This document shows, one piece after another, positions 35,409-45,713 of a stretch of DNA of 64,000 bases. The stretch is from contig JBBRYB010000003.1 of assembly GCA_038238115.1 (NCBI GenBank), forward strand, positions 124,001 to 188,000, given 5' to 3'. A program made the translations under genes and the position numbers. The first letter of the stretch is position 1. The number at the start of each line of letters is the position of its first letter. Below the pieces are notes generated by a model. The model saw only the letters and a list, made by a program, of their open reading frames with translations. It did not search any database and was not told the origin of the DNA. The stretch comes from JBBRYB01 sp038238115 (GTDB lineage Bacteria; Actinomycetota; Actinomycetes; Propionibacteriales; Nocardioidaceae).

Positions 35409-36111
35409 GGTTACCTCCGGGTGCGAACAGTTGTGTGCCGGGGAAGATCAGGTCCGGGTCGGGCCCGATGATGGAGCGGTTGAGGCGGTAGAGGGCGACG
35501 ACGCGTCTGGCGATGTCGGCATCACTCGACGCCTGGCCAAGCTGTTGGCTGGCGATCGCCCACAGCGAGTCGCCTGGACGCACTGTCAACGGCGTCGCGT
35601 CCGAGCTGGCCGTCGGCGTCGACGCTGCATGCGCCAGCAGGGTCGGCTGCGGAGAGCCTCTCGCCGGAAGGTCGGGCAGCCGGAGCCCGGACAGTGAGGT
35701 GGTGCACTCGGGCGGACACGGATGCTGATCGGCCTCGTCAATCGCGAAGCCCGTCGACGTGACAGCTGGCACCGCGAGGCCGAGCCCGCACGCACTCAGC
35801 ACCATGCGACGCCACCAGCCGGGGCCACTGAGCGGGATCAACAGCCGACCCGCCGGACGGTGGGTCAGGCCGGTGCAGACGGTGACGGTGCCGGACACGG
35901 CGAGCAGTGCGAACACGGTGATCGCACCGCAGGCGGCGGCATCGGTGACGAGTCGATCGAGCGTCCAACCGCCGGCGGGTGCGGTGCCGTGACGGACACC
36001 GGCGGCGGCCTCCCGCACGGCCGGCTTCGCCGCCCACCACAGGATATGGCCGGCCAGCACACCCAGCACGGGAAGGCACAGGACGCGAAGTGAGCGCGTG
36101 AGGAGCGACAT
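35392..36111 (-). CDS. LysM-domain membrane protein
   Basis: A 239-residue protein with hydrophobic segments at about 8-30, 55-82 and 98-122, then an extracytoplasmic linker and a C-terminal LysM domain (PLTVRPGDSLWAIASQQLG, then NRSIIGPDPDLIFPGTQLFAP with a gap) at about 172-230. LysM binds peptidoglycan, so the protein probably ties the membrane to the wall. It is the first gene of an operon with the Rv3235-like gene. ATG 36111; an unusually T-rich tract (36121-36165) lies just upstream and may be its promoter. Confidence 0.82.
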   Translation of the reverse strand: MSLLTRSLRVLCLPVLGVLAGHILWWAAKPAVREAAAGVRHGTAPAGGWTLDRLVTDAAACGAITVFALLAVSGTVTVCTGLTHRPAGRLLIPLSGPGWWRRMVLSACGLGLAVPAVTSTGFAIDEADQHPCPPECTTSLSGLRLPDLPARGSPQPTLLAHAASTPTASSDATPLTVRPGDSLWAIASQQLGQASSDADIARRVVALYRLNRSIIGPDPDLIFPGTQLFAPGGNHDIHP

Positions 36112-36215
36112 GGCGGGTCTTTCTCTGCGTTTGCTTGTGTTTGCCTTTTCTATCTTTGGTTTGTTGCAGTGTCAATGCGCCTGTGCACAACCGCGGAGGA
36201 ACTGGCCGGGTCGGA

Positions 36216-36221
36216 TAGCGT
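36216..36221 (+). promoter_or_regulatory. -10 box TAGCGT (leaderless) of the 36229 gene
   Basis: TAGCGT ends seven bases before ATG 36229 and supports this start over an upstream in-frame ATG at 36169. Confidence 0.45.
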
Positions 36222-36228
36222 CGACGCC

Positions 36229-36792
36229 ATGCGCTGGCAGGAGCTGTTCGCGGACCTCGAGGGCCAGGCGCGCTCACTGGAGCAGGCTGACCAGCGCAGC
36301 GAGGTGGCCGAACGCACGCGGGCCGAGGTTGGGCAGATCTCGCTGATCAACCGGCTACGCGCTCACGTCTCCCGTCCCGTGACGCTCATGGTGGTCGGTG
36401 CTGGCGACATCACGGGCCAGCTTCGTCGCGTCGGCGCCGACTGGCTCCTCGTGGCGGCGCCGGATGAGGTGATCGTGCCGCTGAGCGCGGTGTCCGCGGC
36501 GGCCGACTTGCCACCGGCGGCCGTCAGCCCTGAAGGGGTCGGTGTTGTGGCCAGCCGGCTAGGGCTCGGCTCGGTGCTGCGGGCGGTGGCGCGTGACCGC
36601 GGAAGTGTGGCGTTGCACCTGCGCGACAGCGTGGTCGTCGTCGGCACACCCGACCGCGTCGGGTTCGACTTCCTGGACCTGGCCGTTCATGAGCCGGGAG
36701 AGGTGCCGCGACCGTCCGGCGTACGCACTCGGTTGACGGTGCGGTTCGACGCGATCGCGGCCGTCCGGCGCCATCACACAGGGTGGGAGTAG
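36229..36792 (+). CDS. Conserved actinobacterial protein of unknown function
   Basis: A 187-residue soluble protein I recognise only as widespread near secA. It begins MRWQELFADLEGQ, has an acidic helical N-terminus (AERTRAEVGQISLINRLRAHV), and then a small beta-rich domain (VTLMVVGAGDITGQLRRVGADWLLV). A C-terminal part VVVVGTPDRVGFDFLDLAVHE follows. There are no catalytic motifs or membrane segments. It converges with the small HTH gene, 16 bases separating the stops. Confidence 0.65.
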   Translation: MRWQELFADLEGQARSLEQADQRSEVAERTRAEVGQISLINRLRAHVSRPVTLMVVGAGDITGQLRRVGADWLLVAAPDEVIVPLSAVSAAADLPPAAVSPEGVGVVASRLGLGSVLRAVARDRGSVALHLRDSVVVVGTPDRVGFDFLDLAVHEPGEVPRPSGVRTRLTVRFDAIAAVRRHHTGWE

Positions 36793-36808
36793 CGCGGCAA
36801 ACTCGCCC

Positions 36809-37087
36809 TCAGTCGAGAGCGGCGTCGTCGGCGGAGATCTCGGCGGCCGCCTGCGCCTCGTCGCCGACGAACGGATGGTCCCTGATGTGCTGCTGTGTGG
36901 AGGAGTACATCGCCTCGATGTAGCGCTCCAGCTCCGTGCCCTCAACCCGCCACTGGCCGCGACCGCCGATCTTGATGGCACGCAGGTCGCCACGGCGTAC
37001 CAAGGCGTAGGCCTGATTGGCCGAAATGTTCAGGACCTCCGCGACATCGGCCAACGTCAAGAACCGTGGCGCATCGCTGGGAGCCAT
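36809..37087 (-). CDS. Small helix-turn-helix (excisionase/MerR-type) DNA-binding protein
   Basis: A 92-residue protein whose first 60 residues are a MerR-like winged helix-turn-helix of the excisionase/BldC type: FLTLADVAEVLNISANQAYALVRRG (residues 9-33), then the wing RAIKIGGRGQWRVEGTELERYI. The acidic C-terminal tail has no known fold. Such proteins are often architectural or developmental regulators in actinobacteria. It is divergent from the SAF-domain gene, with about 100 bases between, and may regulate it. ATG 37087 is the only plausible start. Confidence 0.82.
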   Translation of the reverse strand: MAPSDAPRFLTLADVAEVLNISANQAYALVRRGDLRAIKIGGRGQWRVEGTELERYIEAMYSSTQQHIRDHPFVGDEAQAAAEISADDAALD

Positions 37088-37187
37088 GGCACCGAGTCTC
37101 CCACGCGGGCAGGGGGCGTCCAGAGACCACCAATTTCTTGTGGACAACTCTTTGCACAACGTGCCGGTTGTGAGCAGAATCTGGGAC

Positions 37188-37874
37188 GTGTCCATCTCGG
37201 AGCTGGTGTCACGGCGAAAGCACAGCGGCGAGCCCACGCACGCCCCTACGGAATCTCCCGTCGCCGTCAGGGGCAGCCGCTCGCGATGGCGCGACCCGCG
37301 ACTATGGCTCGGCGTCTTGCTGGTGCTCGGATCGGTGGCTCTCGGCGCCAAGCTGCTCGCGGCCGCCGACGACACCATTGCGGTCTGGCAGCTTGACCGC
37401 GACGTCCCGGCCGGACTGCCGCTCACGAGCGACGACCTCCGCACGACCCGCGTCCACTTCGCCGACGAGAGCACGGCCGAAAGCTACCTGGTGACGAGTG
37501 GAGGTCTGCCGCCCGGCGTGACGCTGACTCGCGACGTGTCGGCGGGAGAGCTGTTGACGCGCTCGGCGATCACCACCGACCCCGGCGTCCCGCCCGAGCA
37601 GCTGCCGCTTGGGGTCGGAGGTGCCGGCCTGCCCAGTGATCTCGCCGCCGGTGACCACGTGAACGTGTGGGCCGTGCCCCTGGACGACTCCGCTCGGGGG
37701 GCCTCCTCACAGGTGCTGGACGACGTCCTGGTGCTCTCGGTCGGGGCAGCCGGAGCTGGAGGCCTCGGTTCCGATCGCTCGGTCCTGGTGGCACTGCCAT
37801 CCGACGCTGATGTGGGCGCCGCGCTCGACCTCCTCAACGGTACGTCGGTCGTGCTCATCCGGATTGGCTCGTGA
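37188..37874 (+). CDS. SAF-domain (CpaB/RcpC-like) membrane protein
   Basis: A protein of about 228 residues with a basic N-terminus, one membrane helix (WLGVLLVLGSVALGAKLLAA, about 38-57) and an extracytoplasmic SAF domain: VWQLDRDVPAGLPLTSDDL then VTLTRDVSAGELLTRSAI. CpaB/RcpC proteins belong to Flp/Tad pilus machines. It is three bases from the CpaE-like gene. The start is uncertain: in-frame GTGs at 37161, 37170, 37188 and 37206 all lie before the helix. Confidence 0.72.
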   Translation: MSISELVSRRKHSGEPTHAPTESPVAVRGSRSRWRDPRLWLGVLLVLGSVALGAKLLAAADDTIAVWQLDRDVPAGLPLTSDDLRTTRVHFADESTAESYLVTSGGLPPGVTLTRDVSAGELLTRSAITTDPGVPPEQLPLGVGGAGLPSDLAAGDHVNVWAVPLDDSARGASSQVLDDVLVLSVGAAGAGGLGSDRSVLVALPSDADVGAALDLLNGTSVVLIRIGS

Positions 37875-37877
37875 GGT

Positions 37878-39137
37878 ATGTCGACTGGTGTTCTCGTGGC
37901 GGTAGGGGCTGCAGCATTCGAGCCGCGCATCCTCGATGCCGTCTCGCACGGCGACCTGCACGTTGTCCGGAGGTGCGTCGACGTTGCTGACCTGCTCGCG
38001 ACCGCCGCAAGCCGGCTGGCCCAAGCTGCCGTCGTATCAGCGGACCTCCACGGTCTGGACGCCGAGGTGGTGGCCAGGCTCCACGACGAGGAGGTAGCGA
38101 TCGTCGGGGTCACGGCGGAGGCGGCCAGTGCCGATGAGGCCGCACTGCGGGAGATCGGCATCGAGACGGTTGTCTCGGCAGACGAGCTCGCGACGCTCGC
38201 CGGCCACGTCGTCCGGTCGGTGCTCGACCCGTTGCCGCTCGACACGCCTATCACGTCGACGTCGGACGGCAGGGCTGCTCCTGACGCGGAGGGGCGTCCG
38301 GTGCGACGTGGCCGCCTGGTGGCCGTGTGGGGCGCCACTGGTGCACCGGGCCGTTCGACTGTCGCGCTCGGCGTCGGTGCGGAACTGGCCCGACTGCGGG
38401 CATCCACGCTGGTTGTCGACGCCGACGTCTACGGCGGTTCGTTGGCGGCGATGCTCGGCATGCTCGACGAGTCGTCGGGGCTGCTCGCGGCTGCCCGCGA
38501 GGCCAACGTGGGTGCGCTGCACCATGCACAGCTCGCGTGCCACGCCCGGCAGATCAACGACGCGCTTCGCGTGCTGACCGGCATCCCGCGCGCCGACCGC
38601 TGGACCGAGGTGAAGGCTGTGCTGCTGCGCCGGGTGCTGGAGGCGGCCCGGGCGCTGGCTGCCTACACAGTGGTCGACTGCGGCTTCAGCCTCGAGCTCG
38701 ACGAGGAGATCTCCTACGACACGGCAGCTCCGCGTCGCAACGGCGCCACCGTCGAGGCGCTCGAGCGCGCCGATACGATCGTCGTGGTGGGAGCGGCCGA
38801 TCCAGTCGGTCTGGCCCGGCTCATCCGAGCGGTGCACGAGCTCTCGGTCGTCCTGCCCGCCGCGTCGCCGTACATCGTGGTGAACCGGGTTCGCCCGGGA
38901 CTCGGCTGGTCTGGCGACGAGATCGTGAGCACTGTCGCGCGGGCAACGGGGAACGCGCGGGTCAGCCTCGTACCCGACGACCGGGCGACGTGTGATCGTG
39001 CCCTGGTGCACGGCAGGACGCTGACCGAGTGCGCCCCCGACGCCAAGATCACCAGGGCGATGCGCGGGCTGGCCGTCGAGGTTTCCGGCCGGGTCGACGC
39101 CGCTCGACCGCGCAAGCTGGCGCTGCGTCGCCGTTAG
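37878..39137 (+). CDS. CpaE-like MinD/ParA-family ATPase
   Basis: A 419-residue protein: N-terminal receiver-like region (about 1-125), then a MinD-type ATPase. The deviant Walker A reads WGATGAPGRST (about residues 150-160), with arginine where ParA/MinD proteins have the second conserved lysine; similar APGRT motifs are usual in actinobacterial CpaE-like proteins. The Walker A' aspartate is in LVVDADVYGGSLAAML and Walker B-like sequence in YTVVDCGFSLE. Paired with a SAF protein it suggests a Tad-related surface apparatus, but no CpaF ATPase, TadB/C or pilin gene is nearby. Confidence 0.78.
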   Translation: MSTGVLVAVGAAAFEPRILDAVSHGDLHVVRRCVDVADLLATAASRLAQAAVVSADLHGLDAEVVARLHDEEVAIVGVTAEAASADEAALREIGIETVVSADELATLAGHVVRSVLDPLPLDTPITSTSDGRAAPDAEGRPVRRGRLVAVWGATGAPGRSTVALGVGAELARLRASTLVVDADVYGGSLAAMLGMLDESSGLLAAAREANVGALHHAQLACHARQINDALRVLTGIPRADRWTEVKAVLLRRVLEAARALAAYTVVDCGFSLELDEEISYDTAAPRRNGATVEALERADTIVVVGAADPVGLARLIRAVHELSVVLPAASPYIVVNRVRPGLGWSGDEIVSTVARATGNARVSLVPDDRATCDRALVHGRTLTECAPDAKITRAMRGLAVEVSGRVDAARPRKLALRRR

Positions 39138-39280
39138 GACACGGATGGAGCTCGAGCCGAGCCTCGGGCGTCAGGGTCACCGGTCGCTCGAGCCAGGCAG
39201 GCGGCGGATAGGCCCGCCGGTCACATGACTTCGCTGGTGTGAGGGAGACGGGCTTGCGTCCTTGGCGGCAGACTGGGCTG

Positions 39281-40054
39281 GTGACCGGTCACACAGTCGT
39301 GGCGTCGGCCAATGTGCTCTTCACGCTGAGAGACGACGAGGCCGCTGAGGCGCTGCACGCGATCTTGGATCGCGAGCCGGACCTGGTCGGCCTGCAGGAG
39401 TGGGGCGTCTCCCGGTATCCACTGCTGAGCGAGACCGGCTGGCTTCGACTGCCCTTCCTGCGGGGAGTCCGCTTGCGCCGCAGCGGCGGCGGGGGTGCTG
39501 CTGGGTATGTCTGGGCCGTCCCGCTGCTGGGTGGCTGTCCGGTTGGGGCGCGAGGGGACCGCTTCGAGCTGCTCGAGTGCCATGTCCGCATCCTCGGCTG
39601 GTTCGGGCGAGCTGACCGCAGTGCCGGGCCGCCATCCATCGCGGTACCCAGGGTCATCACCATCGCCGTCTTCCGTGACCAGCGCAGCGACCGCGTCCTG
39701 ACCGTGTTGAACTTCCATCTGAGTCCCCGCGTCCAGGCCAGCGGGCGCTACCGGCAGGACCGACCCCGGCTCGTGGCGCGACACCAGGCAGAGGTGCGCA
39801 ACCTCAGCCAGCTCGTCGCTGAACAACTGGCCCGGGGGCGCGTGGTGTATGCGGTGGGGGACTCGAACTTCGACGGACTGCGGCTGCCTGGGCTGACGTC
39901 GGCGTGGGAGGGACGTGGGAGCGAACCGGGAACCCTCGGGTCACACCGCAAGATCGACGACGTCCACGGCCCTGGCCCCTCGACCACCGTGGCCCTGCTG
40001 ACGAACGCCTCCGACCACAAGGCAGTCGTCGTGACACGCGCAGACATCCCGTGA
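39281..40054 (+). CDS. Endonuclease/exonuclease/phosphatase (EEP)-fold protein
   Basis: A protein of about 257 residues with the EEP motif order: ASANVLF with the Asn, DLVGLQEW (metal-binding Glu), LNFHLSP, VYAVGDSNFDGL (Asp and Asn), HRKIDDVHG and the final SDHKAVVV (Asp-His pair). The family includes nucleases, phosphodiesterases and sphingomyelinases; the substrate cannot be inferred. No signal peptide is visible. GTG 39281 starts just before the fold; GTG 39239 is an alternative adding 14 residues. Confidence 0.75.
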   Translation: MTGHTVVASANVLFTLRDDEAAEALHAILDREPDLVGLQEWGVSRYPLLSETGWLRLPFLRGVRLRRSGGGGAAGYVWAVPLLGGCPVGARGDRFELLECHVRILGWFGRADRSAGPPSIAVPRVITIAVFRDQRSDRVLTVLNFHLSPRVQASGRYRQDRPRLVARHQAEVRNLSQLVAEQLARGRVVYAVGDSNFDGLRLPGLTSAWEGRGSEPGTLGSHRKIDDVHGPGPSTTVALLTNASDHKAVVVTRADIP

Positions 40055-40121
40055 CGGTTACGACGCGCAGCCTGATCGGTGCCGCGCAGACGTCGTGGTG
40101 AGCCCGCGGCCCAGGAATCGA

Positions 40122-40217
40122 TCAGCGGGTCGGCCAGTTCCCGAGCGTCGCCGCCGCCTGGAAGCTCGACTCCAAGAAGGCAAGCAGGAGCTCGTCCGGG
40201 TTCTCGGGGTCGGGCAT
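40122..40217 (-). pseudogene. Possible 3' remnant of a DUF5996-like gene
   Basis: In the otherwise empty 354-base gap 40055-40408, the minus strand encodes PDPENPDELLLAFLESSFQ and then AAATLGNWPTR before TGA at 40122. This resembles the C-terminal end of DUF5996 proteins (DPDxxLLxFLxSxxxAAAxLxxW). Upstream of it in the same frame nothing matches the rest of that family. It could be a degraded gene end or a chance resemblance. Confidence 0.3.
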
Positions 40218-40395
40218 GGCGTCTCTTTCGTAGCAGGCATGCCGGTAGCCAGTGCAGGACGCGCTGGACCGGCGTCGTGGCTTATCACAATGCCTGATGC
40301 CGTGCTGCTCACCGTCGGTACCTCGACTGCGATAGGCGGCGCTGGATCTTGGGTGTGGCTGGGGCGGCAGGTGGCGACTGTGACCACCGACGTTC

Positions 40396-40401
40396 TACTG
40401 T
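40396..40401 (+). promoter_or_regulatory. -10 box TACTGT of the peroxiredoxin gene (leaderless)
   Basis: TACTGT ends seven bases before ATG 40409. Confidence 0.45.
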
Positions 40402-40408
40402 CGGGGTC

Positions 40409-40969
40409 ATGACCCATGACCCGGCTGTGCTGCCGGACGACCTGCCAGTCCCCGTCGACGACGGTGCGGCGGACCACCTCGTCGGTATGTCGGTGCCGGC
40501 GATCGCACTGCCTGCGACGACGGGCGGGAGCGTCGATCTTCACCATCGTGGGCTGGGCAGGCGCCTGGTGGTTTTCGCCTACCCCAGGACCGGACGCCCC
40601 GGCGTCGAGCTCCCGACCGGCTGGGACGCGATCCCGGGTGCTCGCGGATGCACTCCCGAGGCGTGCTCGTTCCGTGACCTGTCGGAGCAGTTCGCGTCGC
40701 TGGACACGGACGTCTACGGACTGTCGACCCAAGACGCCGCCTACCAGCTCGAGGCCGCCACTCGGTTGCACCTGCCCTACGCGCTGCTCAGCGACGCGGA
40801 ACTGCGCTTCAGCGCCGCACTACGGCTGCCCTCGGTCACTGTCGACGGCATGACTCTGCTGCGTCGGCTCACGTTGGTCATCACTGACGGCCGTGTCGAG
40901 CACATGATCTACCCCGTGTTCCCACCCGACCAGGCAGCCGCCGACGTACTCGCCGTGCTGCGTCGCTGA
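40409..40969 (+). CDS. Peroxiredoxin (BCP/PrxQ type)
   Basis: A 186-residue thiol peroxidase. The thioredoxin-like fold starts VGMSVPAIALPATTGG. The active site is GARGCTPEACSFRDL, with peroxidatic Cys81 and the PrxQ-type resolving Cys86 five residues later. In the usual motif the residues before the peroxidatic Cys form a short PGDDTPGCT loop; here the loop is longer with TGRPGVELPTGWDAIPG. It would reduce hydroperoxides in the cytoplasm, using thioredoxin. It stands alone with a leaderless promoter. Confidence 0.83.
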   Translation: MTHDPAVLPDDLPVPVDDGAADHLVGMSVPAIALPATTGGSVDLHHRGLGRRLVVFAYPRTGRPGVELPTGWDAIPGARGCTPEACSFRDLSEQFASLDTDVYGLSTQDAAYQLEAATRLHLPYALLSDAELRFSAALRLPSVTVDGMTLLRRLTLVITDGRVEHMIYPVFPPDQAAADVLAVLRR

Positions 40970-41169
40970 TGAGCTGTCGACTAGCCGACTCAGTGAAAGC
41001 TGAGGTCGAGGCCCCGTGAGCCGTGTGACGGCCACCTTGGGTGCCCCTCGGCGTGGATGCCGACGCGCGCGGCCACTCACGTCTTACGCCCGTGGCACGA
41101 TGTTGGTTCCTGGAGTGTCGTCGAGTGCCTGCGACTCTCGTCACGTCCCGCGTCAGGACAGGAGCCCCG

Positions 41170-42591
41170 ATGGAGCGGTTGCGTCCGCAGGAGATGGCCC
41201 TGCTGGCGATGGAGTCTGCCCGCACGCCCATGCACGTGGCGACGCTCGACATCTTCCAGGCGCCTCCCGACGGGTTCGACTACGAGCGCCTGATCGCCCT
41301 CATCGACGACCGGATCGGCTTCGTGCCGCGGTTCCGACAGAAGGTCCGGCTTCTCCTGGGGCTGGCCAACCCGGTGTGGGTCGACGACGACGGCTTCGAG
41401 CTGGCCTACCATGTACGCCGCTCGGCGCTGCCTCGACCAGGCTCGATGCCGCAGTTGCGGGAGCTGACCGCGCGCATCATGAGCCGCCGCCTGGACCGCC
41501 ACCGTCCGCTGTGGGAGACCTATCTCGTCGAGGGTCTCGAGGACGGCCGGTATGCCGTGCTGACCAAGTCGCACCATGCCCTGGTGGACGGGGCGACGGT
41601 CGACCTCGGCCAGCTGATCGTCGATGACACGCCGGATGCCCCGCTGATGCCTGCCGTCACCTGGGTAGCCGCGCGTCCGCGCAGCGGCCTCGAGATGCTG
41701 GCCAAGGCTACCTTCGACACGCTGCGTGACCCGGATGCCGCTGCCGACCACGTGCGGGGTCAGCTGCTCGGCGTGCGCCACCTCGCCGACGTCGCACGCT
41801 CAGCGGCGGGGCAGGTGCTCGGCCGCCGGCCCATGCCCGAGGGGCCACTCAGTGTCGACGTCTGCGAGCAGCGCCGCTTCGCTACCGTCGATACCCGGCT
41901 CGCGGACTACCATCTGGTCCGCGCCAAGCACGGCGGCAGTGTCTACGACGTCATCCTGGCCGCCATCGCCGGGGCGTTGCGGAGCTGGATGCTGACGCGT
42001 GCCGAGCCGGTCACCGCGGCGACCAGGGTCAGGGCGCTCGTCCCGATGAGCGTCGTCGACGACAAGTTCGCCGAGCCGACCTCGGTCGGCAGCCAGGTGA
42101 CTCCTCATCTGCTCCGTTTGCCGCTCGACGAGGCCAACCCGGTCATGCGCCTGCACCAGGTGTCGTACGCCTTCAAGGCGCACACGGAGACCGGTCGGGC
42201 GGTCGGGGCTGACAAACTCGCACAGCTCAGCGGCTTCGCTCCGACCACGTTCCACGCCCTCGGCTCACGGGTCGCCGCCGGTCGTCCGCCACGCTCCTAC
42301 GACCTGCTCATCACGAACGTGCCCGGTCCGCAGTTTCCGCTGTACGCGGCGGGCGCTCGGATGACCGCCAGCTACCCCGTGCTGCCCCTCGTCGCGGGGC
42401 ACGCGCTCGCGATCGGCGTCACGTCGTACGACGGCATTGTGTTCTACGGCCTCGACGCCGACCGGGACGCCGTCCCTGACATCGATGTGCTTGGTCAGTG
42501 CATTGTTGAGGCGGTCGACGAGCTGGTTGACGCGTCCTCCCCGGCGCGTGCTCCCCGCGGGCGTGGGCCGCGTACGAAGGGTTCCCCATGA
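41170..42591 (+). CDS. Wax ester synthase/diacylglycerol acyltransferase (WS/DGAT)
   Basis: A 473-residue bifunctional acyltransferase making triacylglycerol and/or wax esters from acyl-CoA. The catalytic HHxxxDG motif is HHALVDG (His135-Gly141). The N-terminal ERLRPQEMALLAMESARTPMHVATL block and the C-terminal GRPPRSYDLLITNVPGPQFPLY block, with NVPGP, are typical. It suggests storage-lipid formation. The open frame extends 43 codons further upstream, but that part has no family similarity, so ATG 41170 is used. The stop overlaps the next gene (ATGA). Confidence 0.9.
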   Translation: MERLRPQEMALLAMESARTPMHVATLDIFQAPPDGFDYERLIALIDDRIGFVPRFRQKVRLLLGLANPVWVDDDGFELAYHVRRSALPRPGSMPQLRELTARIMSRRLDRHRPLWETYLVEGLEDGRYAVLTKSHHALVDGATVDLGQLIVDDTPDAPLMPAVTWVAARPRSGLEMLAKATFDTLRDPDAAADHVRGQLLGVRHLADVARSAAGQVLGRRPMPEGPLSVDVCEQRRFATVDTRLADYHLVRAKHGGSVYDVILAAIAGALRSWMLTRAEPVTAATRVRALVPMSVVDDKFAEPTSVGSQVTPHLLRLPLDEANPVMRLHQVSYAFKAHTETGRAVGADKLAQLSGFAPTTFHALGSRVAAGRPPRSYDLLITNVPGPQFPLYAAGARMTASYPVLPLVAGHALAIGVTSYDGIVFYGLDADRDAVPDIDVLGQCIVEAVDELVDASSPARAPRGRGPRTKGSP

Positions 42592-43004
42592 GGGTCTACG
42601 TGCCCTCGACCGTCGAGGGGCTCCAGCGGCTCATGTGCAACGGCGAGATCGAGGCCCACGCCGAGGGCTTCGCGGCGACCGACGAGCTGCTCCGCGCGCT
42701 CGACGAGCTGACCGAAAAGGAGATCGACTTCCTCGTGTCGAGCGCCGCGGCTGAGGCATCACTCGCCCTGCTCGGCGAGCGCGATGCCTCCAGCCGAAGG
42801 CGGGTGGTGATCGTGACGGAGATGCCCAATGGTGCCGTCGGCGAGGTCGATCAGGCGGCCGGTGCAGTGGTCGTGCCTACCTCGATCGGCCTCGCGCGCG
42901 TGGACGCCGTACTCGCGGACACCGACGACGTCGACCTCACGCGGCGACCCGACGACGCGCTGGCCTGGTTTGCGAGCCAGGAAATTGGTGACTTGCTAGC
43001 GTGA
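42588..43004 (+). CDS. DUF6912-like conserved protein
   Basis: A 138-residue protein beginning MRVYVPSTVEGLQRLMCNGEI, then a helical region EKEIDFLVSSAAAEASLALL, a strand RRVVIVTEMP, and a C-terminal LAWFASQEIGDLL. I know it only as a conserved actinobacterial protein of unknown function. It overlaps the acyltransferase gene by four bases, so it is co-translated with it. There are no membrane segments or catalytic motifs. Confidence 0.68.
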   Translation: MRVYVPSTVEGLQRLMCNGEIEAHAEGFAATDELLRALDELTEKEIDFLVSSAAAEASLALLGERDASSRRRVVIVTEMPNGAVGEVDQAAGAVVVPTSIGLARVDAVLADTDDVDLTRRPDDALAWFASQEIGDLLA

Positions 43005-43060
43005 AGCCAAGTCACGAGGTCTGACCTCGACAGCGATCCGGTGATGCAGCGGGAGGTGCC

Positions 43061-44020
43061 ATGCAGGCGATCTGGAAGGGCACGATCTCGTTCGGCCTTG
43101 TGACGATACCGATTCGCGTCTTCTCGGCGACCGAGGAGCGCAACATCTCCTTCCGCCAGGTGCACGAGGCCGACGGCGGTCGGATTCGCTACAAGCGGGT
43201 CTGCGAGGTCGACGGTAACGAGGTCCCCTACTCCGACATCGGCAAGGGGTATGAGCTCCCAGACGGACGGATGGTCGTCTTGACCGACGAGGACTTCGAC
43301 ACGTTGCCGCTGCCGACAGCCAAGGCGATCGAAGTGCTGGAGTTCGTACCCATCGACCAGGTCGACCCGCTGTACTTCGCGAAGGCCTACTACCTCGCCG
43401 CCGATGGGGCGGTCGGAGGTAAGCCCTACGTGCTGCTGCGCGATGCGCTGACGAAGACGCGCCAGTGTGCCCTCGTCAAGGTGGCGATCCGGACCCGCGA
43501 GACGCTGGCACTGCTTCGGGAGCACGACGGGACACTCGTGCTCCAGACGATGCTATGGCCGGACGAGGTGCGCGACAGCAGCTTCGCCGTGCCCGATGAG
43601 TCCGTCCAGATCCGCAAGGACGAGGTCGGGATGGCTGAGTCCTACATCGCCACCCTGCGCGCCGACTTCGACCCCGACCGCTACCACAGCGAGTACCGCG
43701 AGGCCCTGGAGTCGCTCGTCGAGTCCAAGGTCTCCGGCCTGCCGATGCCCGAGCCCGAGGAGGACGAGGAAGGCGAGACGGCCGACGTCCTCGACCTGGT
43801 CGCCGCGCTGCGTGCGAGCGTCGACGAAGCGAAGCGGCGCCGAGGCGGTGGCGAGGCTGCGTCCAGCGGTGATGGCGAACCGGCGGCCAGCTCCAAGACC
43901 ACCAAGAAGCAGGCGAGCACCCCCAAGAAGTCCACGAAGCCGGCGGCCAAGAAGTCGGCGAAGAAGACGGCTGCCAAGAAGAAGCCGGCCAAGAAGGCAG
44001 CCGCCAAGAAGTCCGCCTGA
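43061..44020 (+). CDS. ku: Ku protein (non-homologous end joining)
   Basis: A 319-residue bacterial Ku. The start MQAIWKGTISFGLVTIPIRV, then RVCEVDGNEVPYSDIGKGYE, and the DNA-encircling core with TLVLQTMLWPDEVRD are diagnostic. Residues beyond about 265 form a lysine/alanine-rich tail (repeated KKxAKK), seen in Ku proteins that bind DNA without ends. Ku homodimers bind double-strand breaks and recruit LigD, which is not in this window. The ATG has GGGAGG upstream. Confidence 0.96.
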   Translation: MQAIWKGTISFGLVTIPIRVFSATEERNISFRQVHEADGGRIRYKRVCEVDGNEVPYSDIGKGYELPDGRMVVLTDEDFDTLPLPTAKAIEVLEFVPIDQVDPLYFAKAYYLAADGAVGGKPYVLLRDALTKTRQCALVKVAIRTRETLALLREHDGTLVLQTMLWPDEVRDSSFAVPDESVQIRKDEVGMAESYIATLRADFDPDRYHSEYREALESLVESKVSGLPMPEPEEDEEGETADVLDLVAALRASVDEAKRRRGGGEAASSGDGEPAASSKTTKKQASTPKKSTKPAAKKSAKKTAAKKKPAKKAAAKKSA

Positions 44021-44061
44021 GCGAGGTCGCACGACCATGGCGTGCATGGCAAGATGCGCCC

Positions 44062-45690
<1,629 letters not shown>

Positions 45691-45713
45691 GTGCACTGGA
45701 GGCTGACCCAACC

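Noticed and set aside
37139..37147. TGTGGACAA, an exact DnaA-box match
   Set aside because: It is a single site with no cluster, no AT-rich unwinding element and no dnaA/dnaN nearby. One such 9-mer is expected by chance.
40058..40771. A 237-codon minus-strand frame across the peroxiredoxin gene
   Set aside because: It is antisense to a clear peroxiredoxin with both active-site cysteines, and its product has no recognisable domain.
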